From assembly GCA_030533445.1 (NCBI GenBank), contig CM060065.1, positions 2,313,710-2,377,709 on the forward strand: 64,000 nt of DNA, given 5' to 3'. The notes beneath the pieces were generated by a model, which searched no databases, was not told the origin of the DNA, and saw only the letters and a program-made list of their open reading frames with translations. Position 1 is the first letter of the stretch. Each line of letters starts with the position of its first letter. Source of the stretch: Cyprinodon diabolis. Its lineage: Eukaryota; Chordata; Actinopteri; Cyprinodontiformes; Cyprinodontidae. This document shows positions 22,601-34,600 of the stretch, piece after piece. The position numbers and the translations under genes were made by a program.

Positions 22601-25600
22601 GTGAAATTTCCTCGCTCCTAAATATTCCACAGTCAACTGTCAGCTGTATTATAAGAAAATGGAAGTGTTTGGGAACGACAGCAACTCAGCCACGAAGTGG
22701 TAGGCCACGTAAACTGACGGAGCGGGGTCAGCGGATGCTGAAGCGCATAGTGCGAAGAGGTCGCCAACTTTCTGCAGAGTCAATCACTACAGACCTCCAA
22801 ACTTCATGTGGCCTTCAGATTAGCTCAAGAACAGTGCGCAGAGAGCTTCATGGAATGGGTTTCCATGGTCGAGCAGCTGCATCCAAGCCATACATAACCA
22901 AGTGCAATGCAAAGCGTCGGATGCGGTGGTGTAAAGCACGCCGCCACTGGACTCTAGAGCAGTGGAGACGCGTTCTCTGGAGTGACGAATCGCGCTTCTC
23001 CATCTGGCAATCTGATGGACGGGTCTGGGTTTGGCGGTTGCCAGGAGAACGGTACTTGTCTGACTGCATTGTGCCAAGTGTAAAGTTTGGTGGAGGGGGG
23101 ATTATGGTGTGGGGTTGTTTTTCAGGAGCTGGGCTTGGCCCCTTAGTTCCAGTGAAAGGAACTCTGAATGCTTCAGCATACCAAGACATTTTGGACAATT
23201 CCATGCTCCCAACTTTGTGGGAACAGTTTGGAGCTGGCCCCTTCCTCTTCCAACATGACTGTGCACCAGTGCACAAAGCAAGGTCCATAAAGACATGGAT
23301 GACAGAGTCTGGTGTGGATGAACTTGACTGGCCTGCACAGAGTCCTGACCTCAACCCGATAGAACACCTTTGGGATGAATTAGAGCGGAGACTGAGAGCC
23401 AGGCCTTCTCGTCCAACATCAGTGTGCGACCTCACAAATGCGCTTCTGGAAGAATGGTCAAAAATTCCCATAAACACACTCCTAAACCTTGTGGACAGCC
23501 TTCCCAGAAGAGTTGAAGCTGTTCTAGCTGCAAAGGGTGGACCGACGTCATATTGAACCCTATGGATTAGGAACGGGATGTCACTTAAGCTCATATGTGA
23601 GTCAAGGCAGGTGAGCAAATACTTTTGGCAATATAGTGTATGTCTGGCTAACAAAGTTCTAGTGACAATAATACACAGGGCTGAGAAAAGAGGCTGCATG
23701 GTGGGTTGCATTTTGTATTTATATTATTAGCTATGCTTCTTCTAAAAGCATCCATCAGGGTTCATTCAAACCAAACAGATTAATAATGGCGCAAACACAG
23801 CTGGCAGGTGAACAGAAACCATCCCCATGTGTTGGATGTTCTCTAATGCTGCGTTCAGACCGCTAGCAGCAGAGGCAGCAGAAGCAGCTGCTTTCCATGC
23901 CAAGTCAATAGTTGACGCGCATCAACATGCACCTCTGAGGTGACCTGTTCTATGAGGTGACCTGTTCTATGAGGTGACCTGTTCTCTGAGGTGACCTGTT
24001 CTATGAGGTGACCTGTTCTCTGAGACGACCTGTTCTCTGAGGTGACCTGTTCTCTGAGGCCACCTGTTCTATGAGGTGACCTGTTCTATGAGGTGACCTG
24101 TTCTCTGAGGTGACCTGTTCTATGAGGTGACCTGTTCTCTGAGACAACCTGTTCTCTGAAGTGACCTGTTCTATGAGGTGACCTGTTCTCTGAGGCCACC
24201 TGTTCTCTGAGGTGACCTGTTCTCTGAGGCCACCTGTTCTATGAGGTGACCTGTTCTATGAGGTGACCTGTTCTCTGAGGCCACCTGTTCTATGAGGTGA
24301 CCTGTTCTATGAGGTGACCTGTTCTCTGAGGTGACCTGTTCTATGAGGTGACCTGTTCTCTGAGACAACCTGTTCTCTGAGGTGACCTGTTCTCTGAGAC
24401 GACCTGTTCTCTGAGGTGACCTGTTCTATGAGGTGACCTGTTCTCTGAGGTGACCTGTTCTATGAGGTGACCTGTTCTCTGAGACAACCTGTTCTCTGAA
24501 GTGACCTGTTCTATGAGGTGACCTGTTCTATGAGGTGACCTGTTCTCTGAGACGACCTGTTCTCTGAAGTGACCTGTTCTATGAGGTGACCTTTTCTCTG
24601 AGGCCACCTGTTCTATGAGGTTACCTGTTCTCTGAGGTGACCTGTTCTATGAGGTGACCTGTTCTCTGAGGTGACCTGTTCTCTGAGGTGACCTGTTCTA
24701 TGAGGTGACCTGTTCTATGAGGTGACCTGTTCTCTGAGACGACCTGTTCTCTGAAGTGACCTGTTCTATGAGGTGACCTGTTCTCTGAAGTGACCTGTTC
24801 TATGAGGTGACCTGTTCTCTGAGACGACCTGTTCTCTGAAGTGACCTGTTCTATGAGGTGATCTGTTCTCTGAGGTGATCTGTTCTCTGAGGTGAACTGT
24901 TCTCTGAGGTGACCTGTTCTCTGAGGTGACCTGTTCTCTGAGGTGACCTGTTCTCTGAAGTGACCTGTTCTATGAGGTGATCTGTTCTCTGAGGTGATCT
25001 GTTCTCTGAGGTGAACTGTTCTCTGAGGTGACCTGTTCTCTGATGTGACCTGTTCTCTGAGGTGACCTGTTCTCTGAAGTGACCTGTTCTATGAGGTGAC
25101 CTGTTCTATGAGGTGACTTGTTCTCTGAAACGACCTGTTCTCTGAAGTGACCTGTTCTATGAGGTGACCTTTTCTCTGAGGTGACCTGTTCTCTGAGGTG
25201 ACCTGTTCTATGAGGTGACCTGTTCTATGAGGTGACCTATTCTCTGAGGTGACCTGTTCTATGAGGTGACCTGTTCTCTGAGGTGACCTGTTCTCTGAGA
25301 CGACCTGTTCTCTGAGGTGACCTGTTCTCTGAGGCCACCTGTTCTATGAGGTTACCTGTTCTCTGAGGTGACCTGTTCTCTGAGACGACCTGTTCTATGA
25401 GGTGACCTGTTCTCTGAGGTTACCTGTTCTCTGAGGTGACCTGTTCTCTGAGGTGGCCTGTTCTCTGAGACGACCTGTTCTATGAGGTGACCTGTTCTCT
25501 GAGGTTACCTGTTCTCTGAGGCGACCTGTTCTCTGATTTGACCTGTTCTCTAAGGTGAACTGTTCTCTGATGTGACCTGTTCTCTGATGTGACCTGTTCT

Positions 25601-28600
25601 CTGATGTGACCTGTTCTCTGAGGTGAACTGTTCTCTGAGGTGACCTGTTCTCTGAGGTGATCTGTTCTCTGAGGTGACCTGTTCTCTGATGTGACCTGTT
25701 CTCTAAGGTGAACTGTTCTCTGAGGTGATCTGTTGTCTGAGGTGAACTGTTCTCTGAGGTGAACTGTTCTCTGAGGTGATCTGTTCTCTGAGGTGATCTG
25801 TTGTCTGATGTGACCTGTTCTCTAAGGTGAACTGTTCTCTGATGTGACCTGTTCTCTGATGTGACCTGTTCTCTGAGGTGAACTGTTCTCTGAGGTGACC
25901 TGTTCTCTGATGTGACCTGTTCTCTGAGGTGAACTGTTCTCTGAGGTGATCTGTTCTCTGAGGTGATCTGTTGTCTGATGTGACCTGTTCTCTGAGGTCA
26001 CCTGTGCTCTGAGGTGACCTGTTCTCTGAGGTGAACTGTTCTCTGATGTGACCTGTTCTCTAAGGTGAACTGTTCTCTGATGTGACCTGTTCTTTGAGGT
26101 GACCTGTTCTCTGATGTGACCTGTTCTCTGAGGTGAACTGTTCTCTGAGGTGACCTGTTCTCTGAGGTGATCTGTTCTCTGAGGTGAACTGTTCTATGAG
26201 GTGACCTGTTCTCTGATGTGACCTGTTCTCTGATGTGACCTGTTCTATGAGGTGACCTGTTCTCTGAGGTTACCTGTTCTCTGAGGCGACCTGTTCTCTG
26301 AGGTGACCTGTTCTCTGAGACGACCTGTTCTCTGAGACGACCTGTTCTCTGAGGTGACCTGTTCTCTGAGGTGACCTGTTGTCTGAGGTGACCTGTTCTC
26401 TGAGACGACCTGTTCTATGAGGTGACCTGTTCTCTGAGGTTACCTGTTCTCTGAGGCGACCTGTTCTCTGAGGTGACCTGTTCTCTGAGACGACCTGTTC
26501 TCTGAGGCGACCTGTTCTCTGAGGTGACCTGTTCTCTGAGACGACCTGTTCTATGAGGTGACCTGTTCTCTGAGGTGACCTGTTGTCTGAGGTGACCTGT
26601 TCTCTTAGGCTGTTCTCTTAGGTGACTTGTTCTCTAGAGTGACCTGTTCTCTACGGTGACCTGTTCTCTGAGGTGACCTGTTCTCTTAGGCTGTTCTCTT
26701 AGGTGACTTGTTCTCTAGAGTGACCTGTTCTCTACGGTGACCTGTTCTCTGAGGTGACCTGTTCTCTGAGGTGACCTGTTGTCTGAGGCGACCTGTTCTC
26801 TGAGGTGACCTGTTCTCTTAGGTGACTTGTTCTCTAGAGTGACCTGTTCTCTACGGTGACCTGTTCTATGAGGTGACCTGTTCTCTTAGGCTGTTCTCTT
26901 AGGTGACCTGTTCTCTAGAGTGACCTGTTCTCTACGGTGACCTGTTCTCTGAGGTGACCTGTTCTCTGAGGCGACATGTTCTCTGAGGTGACCTGTTGTC
27001 TGCAGTGACCTGTTCTCTGCAGTGACATTCCTTCCCTCCTTGCCTTTTGCTTTAACTTTTTAGCTAAATTTAACTCACTGAGTCTTAAAAAGGATAAAAG
27101 TCTCATTCAGTTTCTGGGTCGTTAAGGTAAAATAAAAACAGTTCAGCTAGTTTGGCCGCATTGCATGCTGGGTAATAATGATGGCGGATGGCCAACTGAA
27201 AGCACAGGTCTGATGGCCAGCCACATGTCTGACTCAATAACCATTAAAATGATTATTTACATTCATTGATTTTTTTTCAATAGATAATATTCAAGAAATA
27301 TACCCAGCGAGCCGTCTGCTGAAGGGTTACAAGACTCTAGAAAAGTTACATTTCCTGATTCAAGAGAATCCTGATTTGGTATTTCCTAATTTGACAGAAG
27401 CCCTTAGAGTATTTTTAACCCTGCCTCTGACAGTTGCACCTGCAGAGAGATCATTTAGCTGAAGCTCATCAAAACACACCGTCGTTCAAATATGAGCAGC
27501 GATAGCTTGTCCCAGTTAGCATTGACCTCTATTGAAAAGATGCTATGATTGACAAATGGGCAAGTGCAAACTCATGGAATGTAACAGTATAAATGTCAAA
27601 AATGTTCAAACTCTGACATGGAGTTCAGGCTGTTAAGATTTTATATTTCTGCCACAGAAAATGTTGAGCCACTACTGTTGTATATTTAACTTATAAACTA
27701 TAAACTTCTTATTTGGTTAAATACGTGGTTGTGGCCTCTTGGAGCCAAACGGCAAGAAGGAACAGAGCAGGGTCACCGTAGACGACGGCTGGTCTCCGTC
27801 AGGACAGACCAGTTAAGTTCTGGCTTTGGTTCTCCTGAAGGAACTTTTTTATTTTGCTTCGGCATCAGGTGGAAGGTCCCGTTCAAACGTTTCCCCTCTC
27901 TGACCTCAGGGAACAGCAGCACAGCTGCTTGACAACAGGAACGTCCCAGAGATAACGTTCAGATCATCAAGGAAAGAAATGACACTGCAGGAAAAACAGC
28001 TGTGAAAATGCTTAGTAAGCCTCCCACAGAAACGCCGGTGATTCACAGCCGAACGGCAGCAAGCGCTCCCAAAGAGACAGCAGGCCGGCGCAGGCTGGCT
28101 GCCGTTCCTCTTCACAGGGAGATCAGACATCACTTTCTGGGGCTCTATTTCTGGACAAACAGGAAGTCCACCCTGCTGTCGAACGTTAACCAAAACCAGA
28201 CCTACAGCCGCCCACAGACGTTCCTCTGTGATAAAATAACTGAGTACAGAACCAGCGGCGAATAGAAAGCAAACTCATCGCGGCCTTAACAGAGAAGAAC
28301 AAGTCGAGTTTAGCAGACAAACTCGGCAGACACGAGTTTCTGATGAGAGTCCAGGTCAGCGATGCTATACTGTCGCCTGTCCACCTCTGGCTTCAGGGGG
28401 AGAATAAAACTATCCACATCTCATTTCACGTTATGAGTAAAAAACATCAAACTGTCGCTTCAGTCAGAGTAAACACTATGGAGGTGGTTGGTGGGATCGT
28501 TTTCTCCATTGTTTCATCCACCTGAGCAGCAGAACTACTTCCACAGTTCCTGGGAAGACTGACTAGAGCTGCACCACCATGCAGAGCAGAGGTCTGCTTT

Positions 28601-31600
28601 TTGTCTAACTGAACAGAGACTAAACCTTATCAGCATCAACTTCCCTTTTCATAGAGATGCTAAACTTCCGGATCAGATTCCTTTCCCTGGTTACTGGTTT
28701 ACTCAGAGCCGAGGGTTCAGCAGAAAGCACACATTCCTGGATCTGAGAGCGACTAGTGGATCTGACTCAGAACTCAGTCCAGGAAGTAACTAGCTCTTTG
28801 ATATCCGCTCAGTTCTATTAGATATAGAAATCACCATAGCAACGATTCCTTTACTTAGCAGCGGGGGTGTTTGATGAAGAGATATAGCTGTAAACTCAAA
28901 GCAAACACTCTAACCGCATCAGGTGGTTGATGCTGAGATAGCGGGGTTAGGGTTTGTCATAGAACAGCGGCTCACAGAGGAAATCTATTTCTGTAACTCT
29001 GTGACACCCATGAAGAGCAGCAGTCCATCTGGGTTACGCTCTGGGCTCTCCTGCTCCTTCCCAGGCAGGTTCTGGTTCTGCTTCATTCATCTCTTCAAAA
29101 GGTGTAAAGATGTGAGGATAGTTTTACACGTTAACAGCTGGAGTGACTGTTTTTTTTTGTTTTTTTTTACCAGCATTTCAGATCAAATAAAAATGGTTTC
29201 AACCTGCTGAAAGGATTAAGGACTTTGCTAAAACAATGTCTATAATAGCTGTTTCCCACTGGCCCAAAAACCCATTTATACCCGGGAACAATCGGGTACA
29301 GCTCACTGACGCATGTCTACCTGGGTCAGATGACTCGGCAAGCGACCCGTCTTGATACCATTGTTAACTTTCCTAATTTCTGTGACACTGGTGACATCAT
29401 CACCATAGTTAGAGTGGCTCAGGTTATCCTGAGCTATCTCTATAGTTCTGCTGCTATAGGCTTAGACTGCTGGAGGACATAGGGACCCCTTTTTCATCAT
29501 TCTATCTCTATTCTCCCACTCTGCATAATCTGTTAGTTCAATCTCTAACCTTCTGCTCTCTCTGCTTTTTGCTTCTTTTTCTATGTCTGCTTCTGTCTCC
29601 TTGAACCCCAGTGGGCCTCAGCAGATGGCCGCTCACACTGAGCCTGGTTCTGCTGGAGGTTTCTTCCTGTTCAAAGCGAGTTTTTCCTCTCCACTGTCGC
29701 TACAAGCATGCTTAGTGTGAGGGATTGCTGAAGAGTCAATGAGTCAATGCAATCAGCTGGTTTTCCTTAGATAGAAAACTTTGAATCAATCTGACTGGAT
29801 GATCTTTTTGATCTGGATCTATAAAGTGAACTGAGATGACATGATGGGAATTGGAGCTATAGAAATAAACTGAATAGAATTACATCAATGGTAACACAGA
29901 GTAATAATGTCACCAGACACACAGCGATGGGGGGCAGAGGCCACGCAGCTGCCAGGGAGGGGTTACAGCAGTTTTTCTGCCAGTGGGAGGGGAGCCATAT
30001 GCAGATTGTTAGCGGGTCGACCCATGTTTGAAAAACATGCGTTAACCTGCCAATTTCAGTGGGAAAGCGGCTAAAAGATGAACAGCACACCATCCAGTCA
30101 CTAGATTGAACTCCTTTTCTGAGATGTTGGGGAATTAAAAACTGTCCTCACTGTGTTTGGTCCATGGTGCAGGCCACCCCCCCCCCCCCCCCCCCCCCAT
30201 GGACCAAAGAGAAGGGGAGAAATACGGGGAGAAATAAAGCGTTCGCAGATGTGTCTTTCTGTAGGCGGACCGCAGCACGGCGGGTAAACATCGCAGTAAA
30301 CGTAGCTTTGATAGCAGGAGAAAATAAACTATTCAGACCTCTGTTCAATGGTCCTGATGTCAAAGCAGCTAGCAGCCATATAGTCCATGGAGGCGCTGTG
30401 GAGGAAGGACTCGTGCACAGAGTTGGATGCGTCCAAGGCGTGGGCGGGGCAAAAGAAGGACAAACTGATGGCTGTGGAAGCACAGTGCAACGACAGATGT
30501 TGCCGAGTACGTCAGTGGCGTAAATGAGCCGTCCTCCTGTTTTATAACTAAAATGGAGGAAGATTACAGAACCAGTTTGCCTCCCAGCTGAGGGGCAGTT
30601 CAGAGACTTGCTCCCAGAGCGCCGTCTAGAGGAGGACCAGACCGACTCTGGATGCTGTTCATGTGAGCTGAAGACCCTCCTGGAAGCTCAGTTTGGTGAG
30701 AGCTTGGGGGGGGGTTGCTGCTTCTGTTGCTCCTTCCGTTTAACTCTGGCCTCTTTCACATCATTCCCTCATTTTATCAGAATCTTCATTCCCAGAAACT
30801 GGAAGCAGGGTCCCACACACGCTCTCATTGTCTGACGGAGGCTGATCCTCAGAGAGGCTAATTGTTTTCTGCTCTGTTGGCAAGCGGGGCCGACACGTCA
30901 GCGCCTGCACTCTGGGTCACATGAAGGCAGAGGAGCATTCATCCAGGGCCCCGCTGGGGGTCAAAGGTCGATGAGAGCAGAGGATTCATCATGTTCCATT
31001 TCAAAGTGAGACACAGGAAGCAGAAAACACCTCCAACCTGTGTTCCTCTTCTCGGTACTGAAAAATTGTCACTACTTCCTTTCTGTGATGGTTTCAGTTC
31101 AGGTTTAGTGTGAGGTGTCCCGGCCTTCAAAGCAGCAGTCATTCAAAATGGCCCTTCGCCAGCCGAATGGCAGCCCTCTACCCTACAATAATTTTGTACA
31201 AACATTTATGTTTAAAAAGGAATTGTAGGGGACCAGGGACCATTTAGGGAACAGCCAGGGACCAGCCAGGGACCAGCCAGGGACCAGCCAAGGACCAGCC
31301 AGGGACCAGCCAAGGGCCAGCCAAGGACCAGCCAAGGACCAGCCAGGGACCAGCCAAGGACCAGCCAGGGACCAGCCAGGGACCAGCCAAGGACCAGCCA
31401 GGGACCAGCCAGGGACCAGCCAAGGACCAGCCAGGGACCAGCCAGGGACCAGCCAAGGGCCAGCCAAGGACCAGCCAAGGACCAGCCAGGGACCAGCCAA
31501 GGACCAGCCAGGGACCAGCCAAGGACCAGCCAAGAACCAGCCAGGGACCAGCCAAGGACCAGCCAGGGACCAGCCAGGGACCAGCCAGGGACCAGCCAAG

Positions 31601-34600
31601 GACTAGCCACAGGCTAGCCAGGGACCAGCCAGGGACCAGCCAGAGACCAGCCAGGGACCAGCCAAGGACCAGCCAAGGACCAGCCAAGGACCAGCCAGGG
31701 ACCAGCCAGGGACCAGCCAAGGACCAGCCAAGGACCAGCCAGGGACCAGCCAAGGACCAGCCAGGGACCAGCCAGGGACCAGCCAAGGACCAGCCAGGGA
31801 CCATCCAGGGACCATCCAAGCACCAGCCAGGGACCATCCAGGGACCAGCCAGGGACCATCCAGGGACCAGCCAAGGACCAGCCAAGGACCAGCCAGGGAC
31901 CAGCCAGGGACCAGCCAAGGACCAGCAAGGGACCATCCAGGGACCAGCCAGGGACCAGCCAAGGACCAGCCAGGGACCAGCCAAGGACCAGCCAAGGACC
32001 AGCCAGGGACCAGCCAGGGACCAGCCAGGGACCAGCCAGGGACCAGCCAAGGACCAGCCAGGGACCAGCCAAGGACCAGCCAAGGACCAGCCAAGGACCA
32101 GCTAGGGACCAGCCAGGGACCAGCCAAGGACCAGCCAGGGACCAGCCAGGGACCAGCCAAGGACCAGCCAAGGACCAGCCAGGGACCAGCCAAGGACCAG
32201 CCAAGGACAGCCAGGGACCAGCCAGGGACCATCCAGGGACCAGCCAGGGACCATCCAGGGACCAGCCAAGGACCAGCCAGGGACCATCCAGGGACCAGCC
32301 AGGGACCATCCAGGGACCAGCCAAGGACCAGCCAAGGACCAGCCAGGGACCAGCCAGGGACCAGCCAAGGACCAGCCAGGGACCAGCCAGGGACCATCCA
32401 GGGACCATCCAAGCACCAGCCAGGGACCATCCAGGGACCAGCCAGGGACCATCCAGGGACCAGCCAAGGACCAGCCAAGGACCAGCCAAGGACCAGCCAG
32501 GGACCAGCCAAGGACCAGCCAGGGACCAGCCAGGGACCAGCCAGGGACCAGCCAAGGACCAGCCAGGGACCATCCAAGGACCAGCCAAGGACCAGCCAGG
32601 GACCAGCCAGGGACCAGCCAAGGACCAGCCAAGGACCAGCCAGGGACCAGCCAAGGACCAGCCAGGGACCAGCCAGGGACCAGCCAAGGACCAGCCAGGG
32701 ACCAGCCAGGGACCATCCAGGGACCATCCAAGCACCAGCCAGGGACCATCCAGGGACCAGCCAGGGACCATCCAGGGACCAGCCAAGGACCAGCCAAGGA
32801 CCAGCCAGGGACCAGCCAGGGACCAGCCAAGGACCAGCAAGGGACCATCCAGGGACCAGCCAGGGACCAGCCAAGGACCAGCCAGGGACCAGCCAAGGAC
32901 CAGCCAAGGACCAGCCAGGGACCAGCCAGGGACCAGCCAGGGACCAGCCAGGGACCAGCCAAGGACCAGCCAGGGACCAGCCAAGGACCAGCCAAGGACC
33001 AGCCAAGGACCAGCCAGGGACCAGCCAGGGACCAGCCAAGGACCAGCCAGGGACCAGCCAGGGACCAGCCAAGGACCAGCCAAGGACCAGCCAGGGACCA
33101 GCCAAGGACCAGCCAAGGACAGGCAGGGACCAGCCAGGGACCATCCAGGGACCAGCCAGGGACCATCCAGGGACCAGCCAAGGACCAGCCAGGGACCATC
33201 CAGGGACCAGCCAGGGACCATCCAGGGACCAGCCAAGGACCAGCCAAGGACCAGCCAGGGACCAGCCAGGGACCAGCCAAGGACCAGCCAGGGACCAGCC
33301 AGGGACCATCCAGGGACCATCCAAGCACCAGCCAGGGACCATCCAGGGACCAGCCAGGGACCATCCAGGGACCAGCCAAGGACCAGCCAAGGACCAGCCA
33401 AGGACCAGCCAGGGACCAGCCAAGGACCAGCCAGGGACCAGCCAAGGACCAGCCAGGGACCATCCAGGGACCAGCCAGGGACCAGCCAGGGACCAGCCAG
33501 GGACCATCCAGGCACCAGCCAGGGACCATCCAGGGACCAGCCGTTCAGCTGCTGAACGTTCAAATTACACCCTCAGGTTAAAAGGTTTTCAGGGTCAGCG
33601 AGATCCGACCAGATGGGATGGAAAAGAATCGGTTCCTGAACCAGAGAACTGGAATCAAATCGGTACTTAAAACCTGAACCAGAACCGGCGCTGGTTCCTT
33701 TTTCTGAGGAGGAACACAGGGCTCCTCGCTGCTCTGCGGGAGACCTTTCTAGAACCGCCATCTGGGAGGTTTCCCATTTCTCCAAGCAACCGATCAAAGT
33801 TTTAGAGCAAACTTCAACAATGTGGACCAGGGGTTCCCAAAGTGGGGGTGGAGGCCCCCTGTGGGGCCCAGAGGCCCCAGGTAGAGGTTAGCTTTAAAGG
33901 AGTAGTACACCCAAAACATGATTAGCCTTCATTTTCTACTCCCCCCCATGCTGAACAACACTCTGGAGTACTTTTTTGATATCTCAAATGCATCTGGAGA
34001 TCTGGGAGGCTTCTTGCTGTCTGCTGACATTCAAATAATGGAGGTCTATGGCGCCCGAGGCAGAAAGGTCCATAAAAGTCCACAAAAAACGTGTCAATAT
34101 TCCTCCATACTGCTGGTCCAATGTATTCCAAGTGTCCTGAGTGGGTAGCGTCCATAATTTACTCGAAACGAAGTCATTTAGAATGTTTTTAGAGCATAAA
34201 CAGTAGTGTATAGGATTTCCTAAAAGCGCGTTCACGAGTCTACGGAAACCGCGGCAGACCAAACCAGATGAAAGTGCGCATTCAGCTCGGCAAAGAACTC
34301 ATGCTCTTCCTCAACACTGAAGTCCTCAGACATTTTTCTTTCGTTGTTTCTTTCTTTGCACAGGTAAACAGCACATTTCTTCTTCTACGCTTGCATTATC
34401 AAGAGCAGACGCTGAATGCGCACTTTCATCTGGTTTGGTCTGCCGCGGTTTCCGTAGACTCGTGAACGCGCTTTTAGGAAATCCTATACACTACTGTTTA
34501 TGCTCTAAAAACATTCTAAATGACTTTGTTTCGAGTAAATTATGGACGCTACCCACTCAGGACACTTGGAATACATTGGACCAGCAGTATGGAGGAATAT

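Noticed and set aside
22848..23711. 287-codon minus-strand frame across the Tc1 element
   Set aside because: Antisense shadow of the transposase gene.
24171..27106. Minus-strand frames with [12 protein letters not shown]
   Set aside because: By-product of the 17-bp minisatellite in PLEKHO2 intron 1.
30148..30523. Two opposing frames of 111 and 119 codons
   Set aside because: They overlap each other and the poly-C run and have no recognisable domain. They lie in an intron of PLEKHO2.
31183..33563. Long minus-strand open frames (up to 649 codons) with [11 protein letters not shown] repeats
   Set aside because: They arise because three 11-bp units make 33 bp without a stop in any minus frame. 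All three phases give the same peptide, and there is no start context or promoter.
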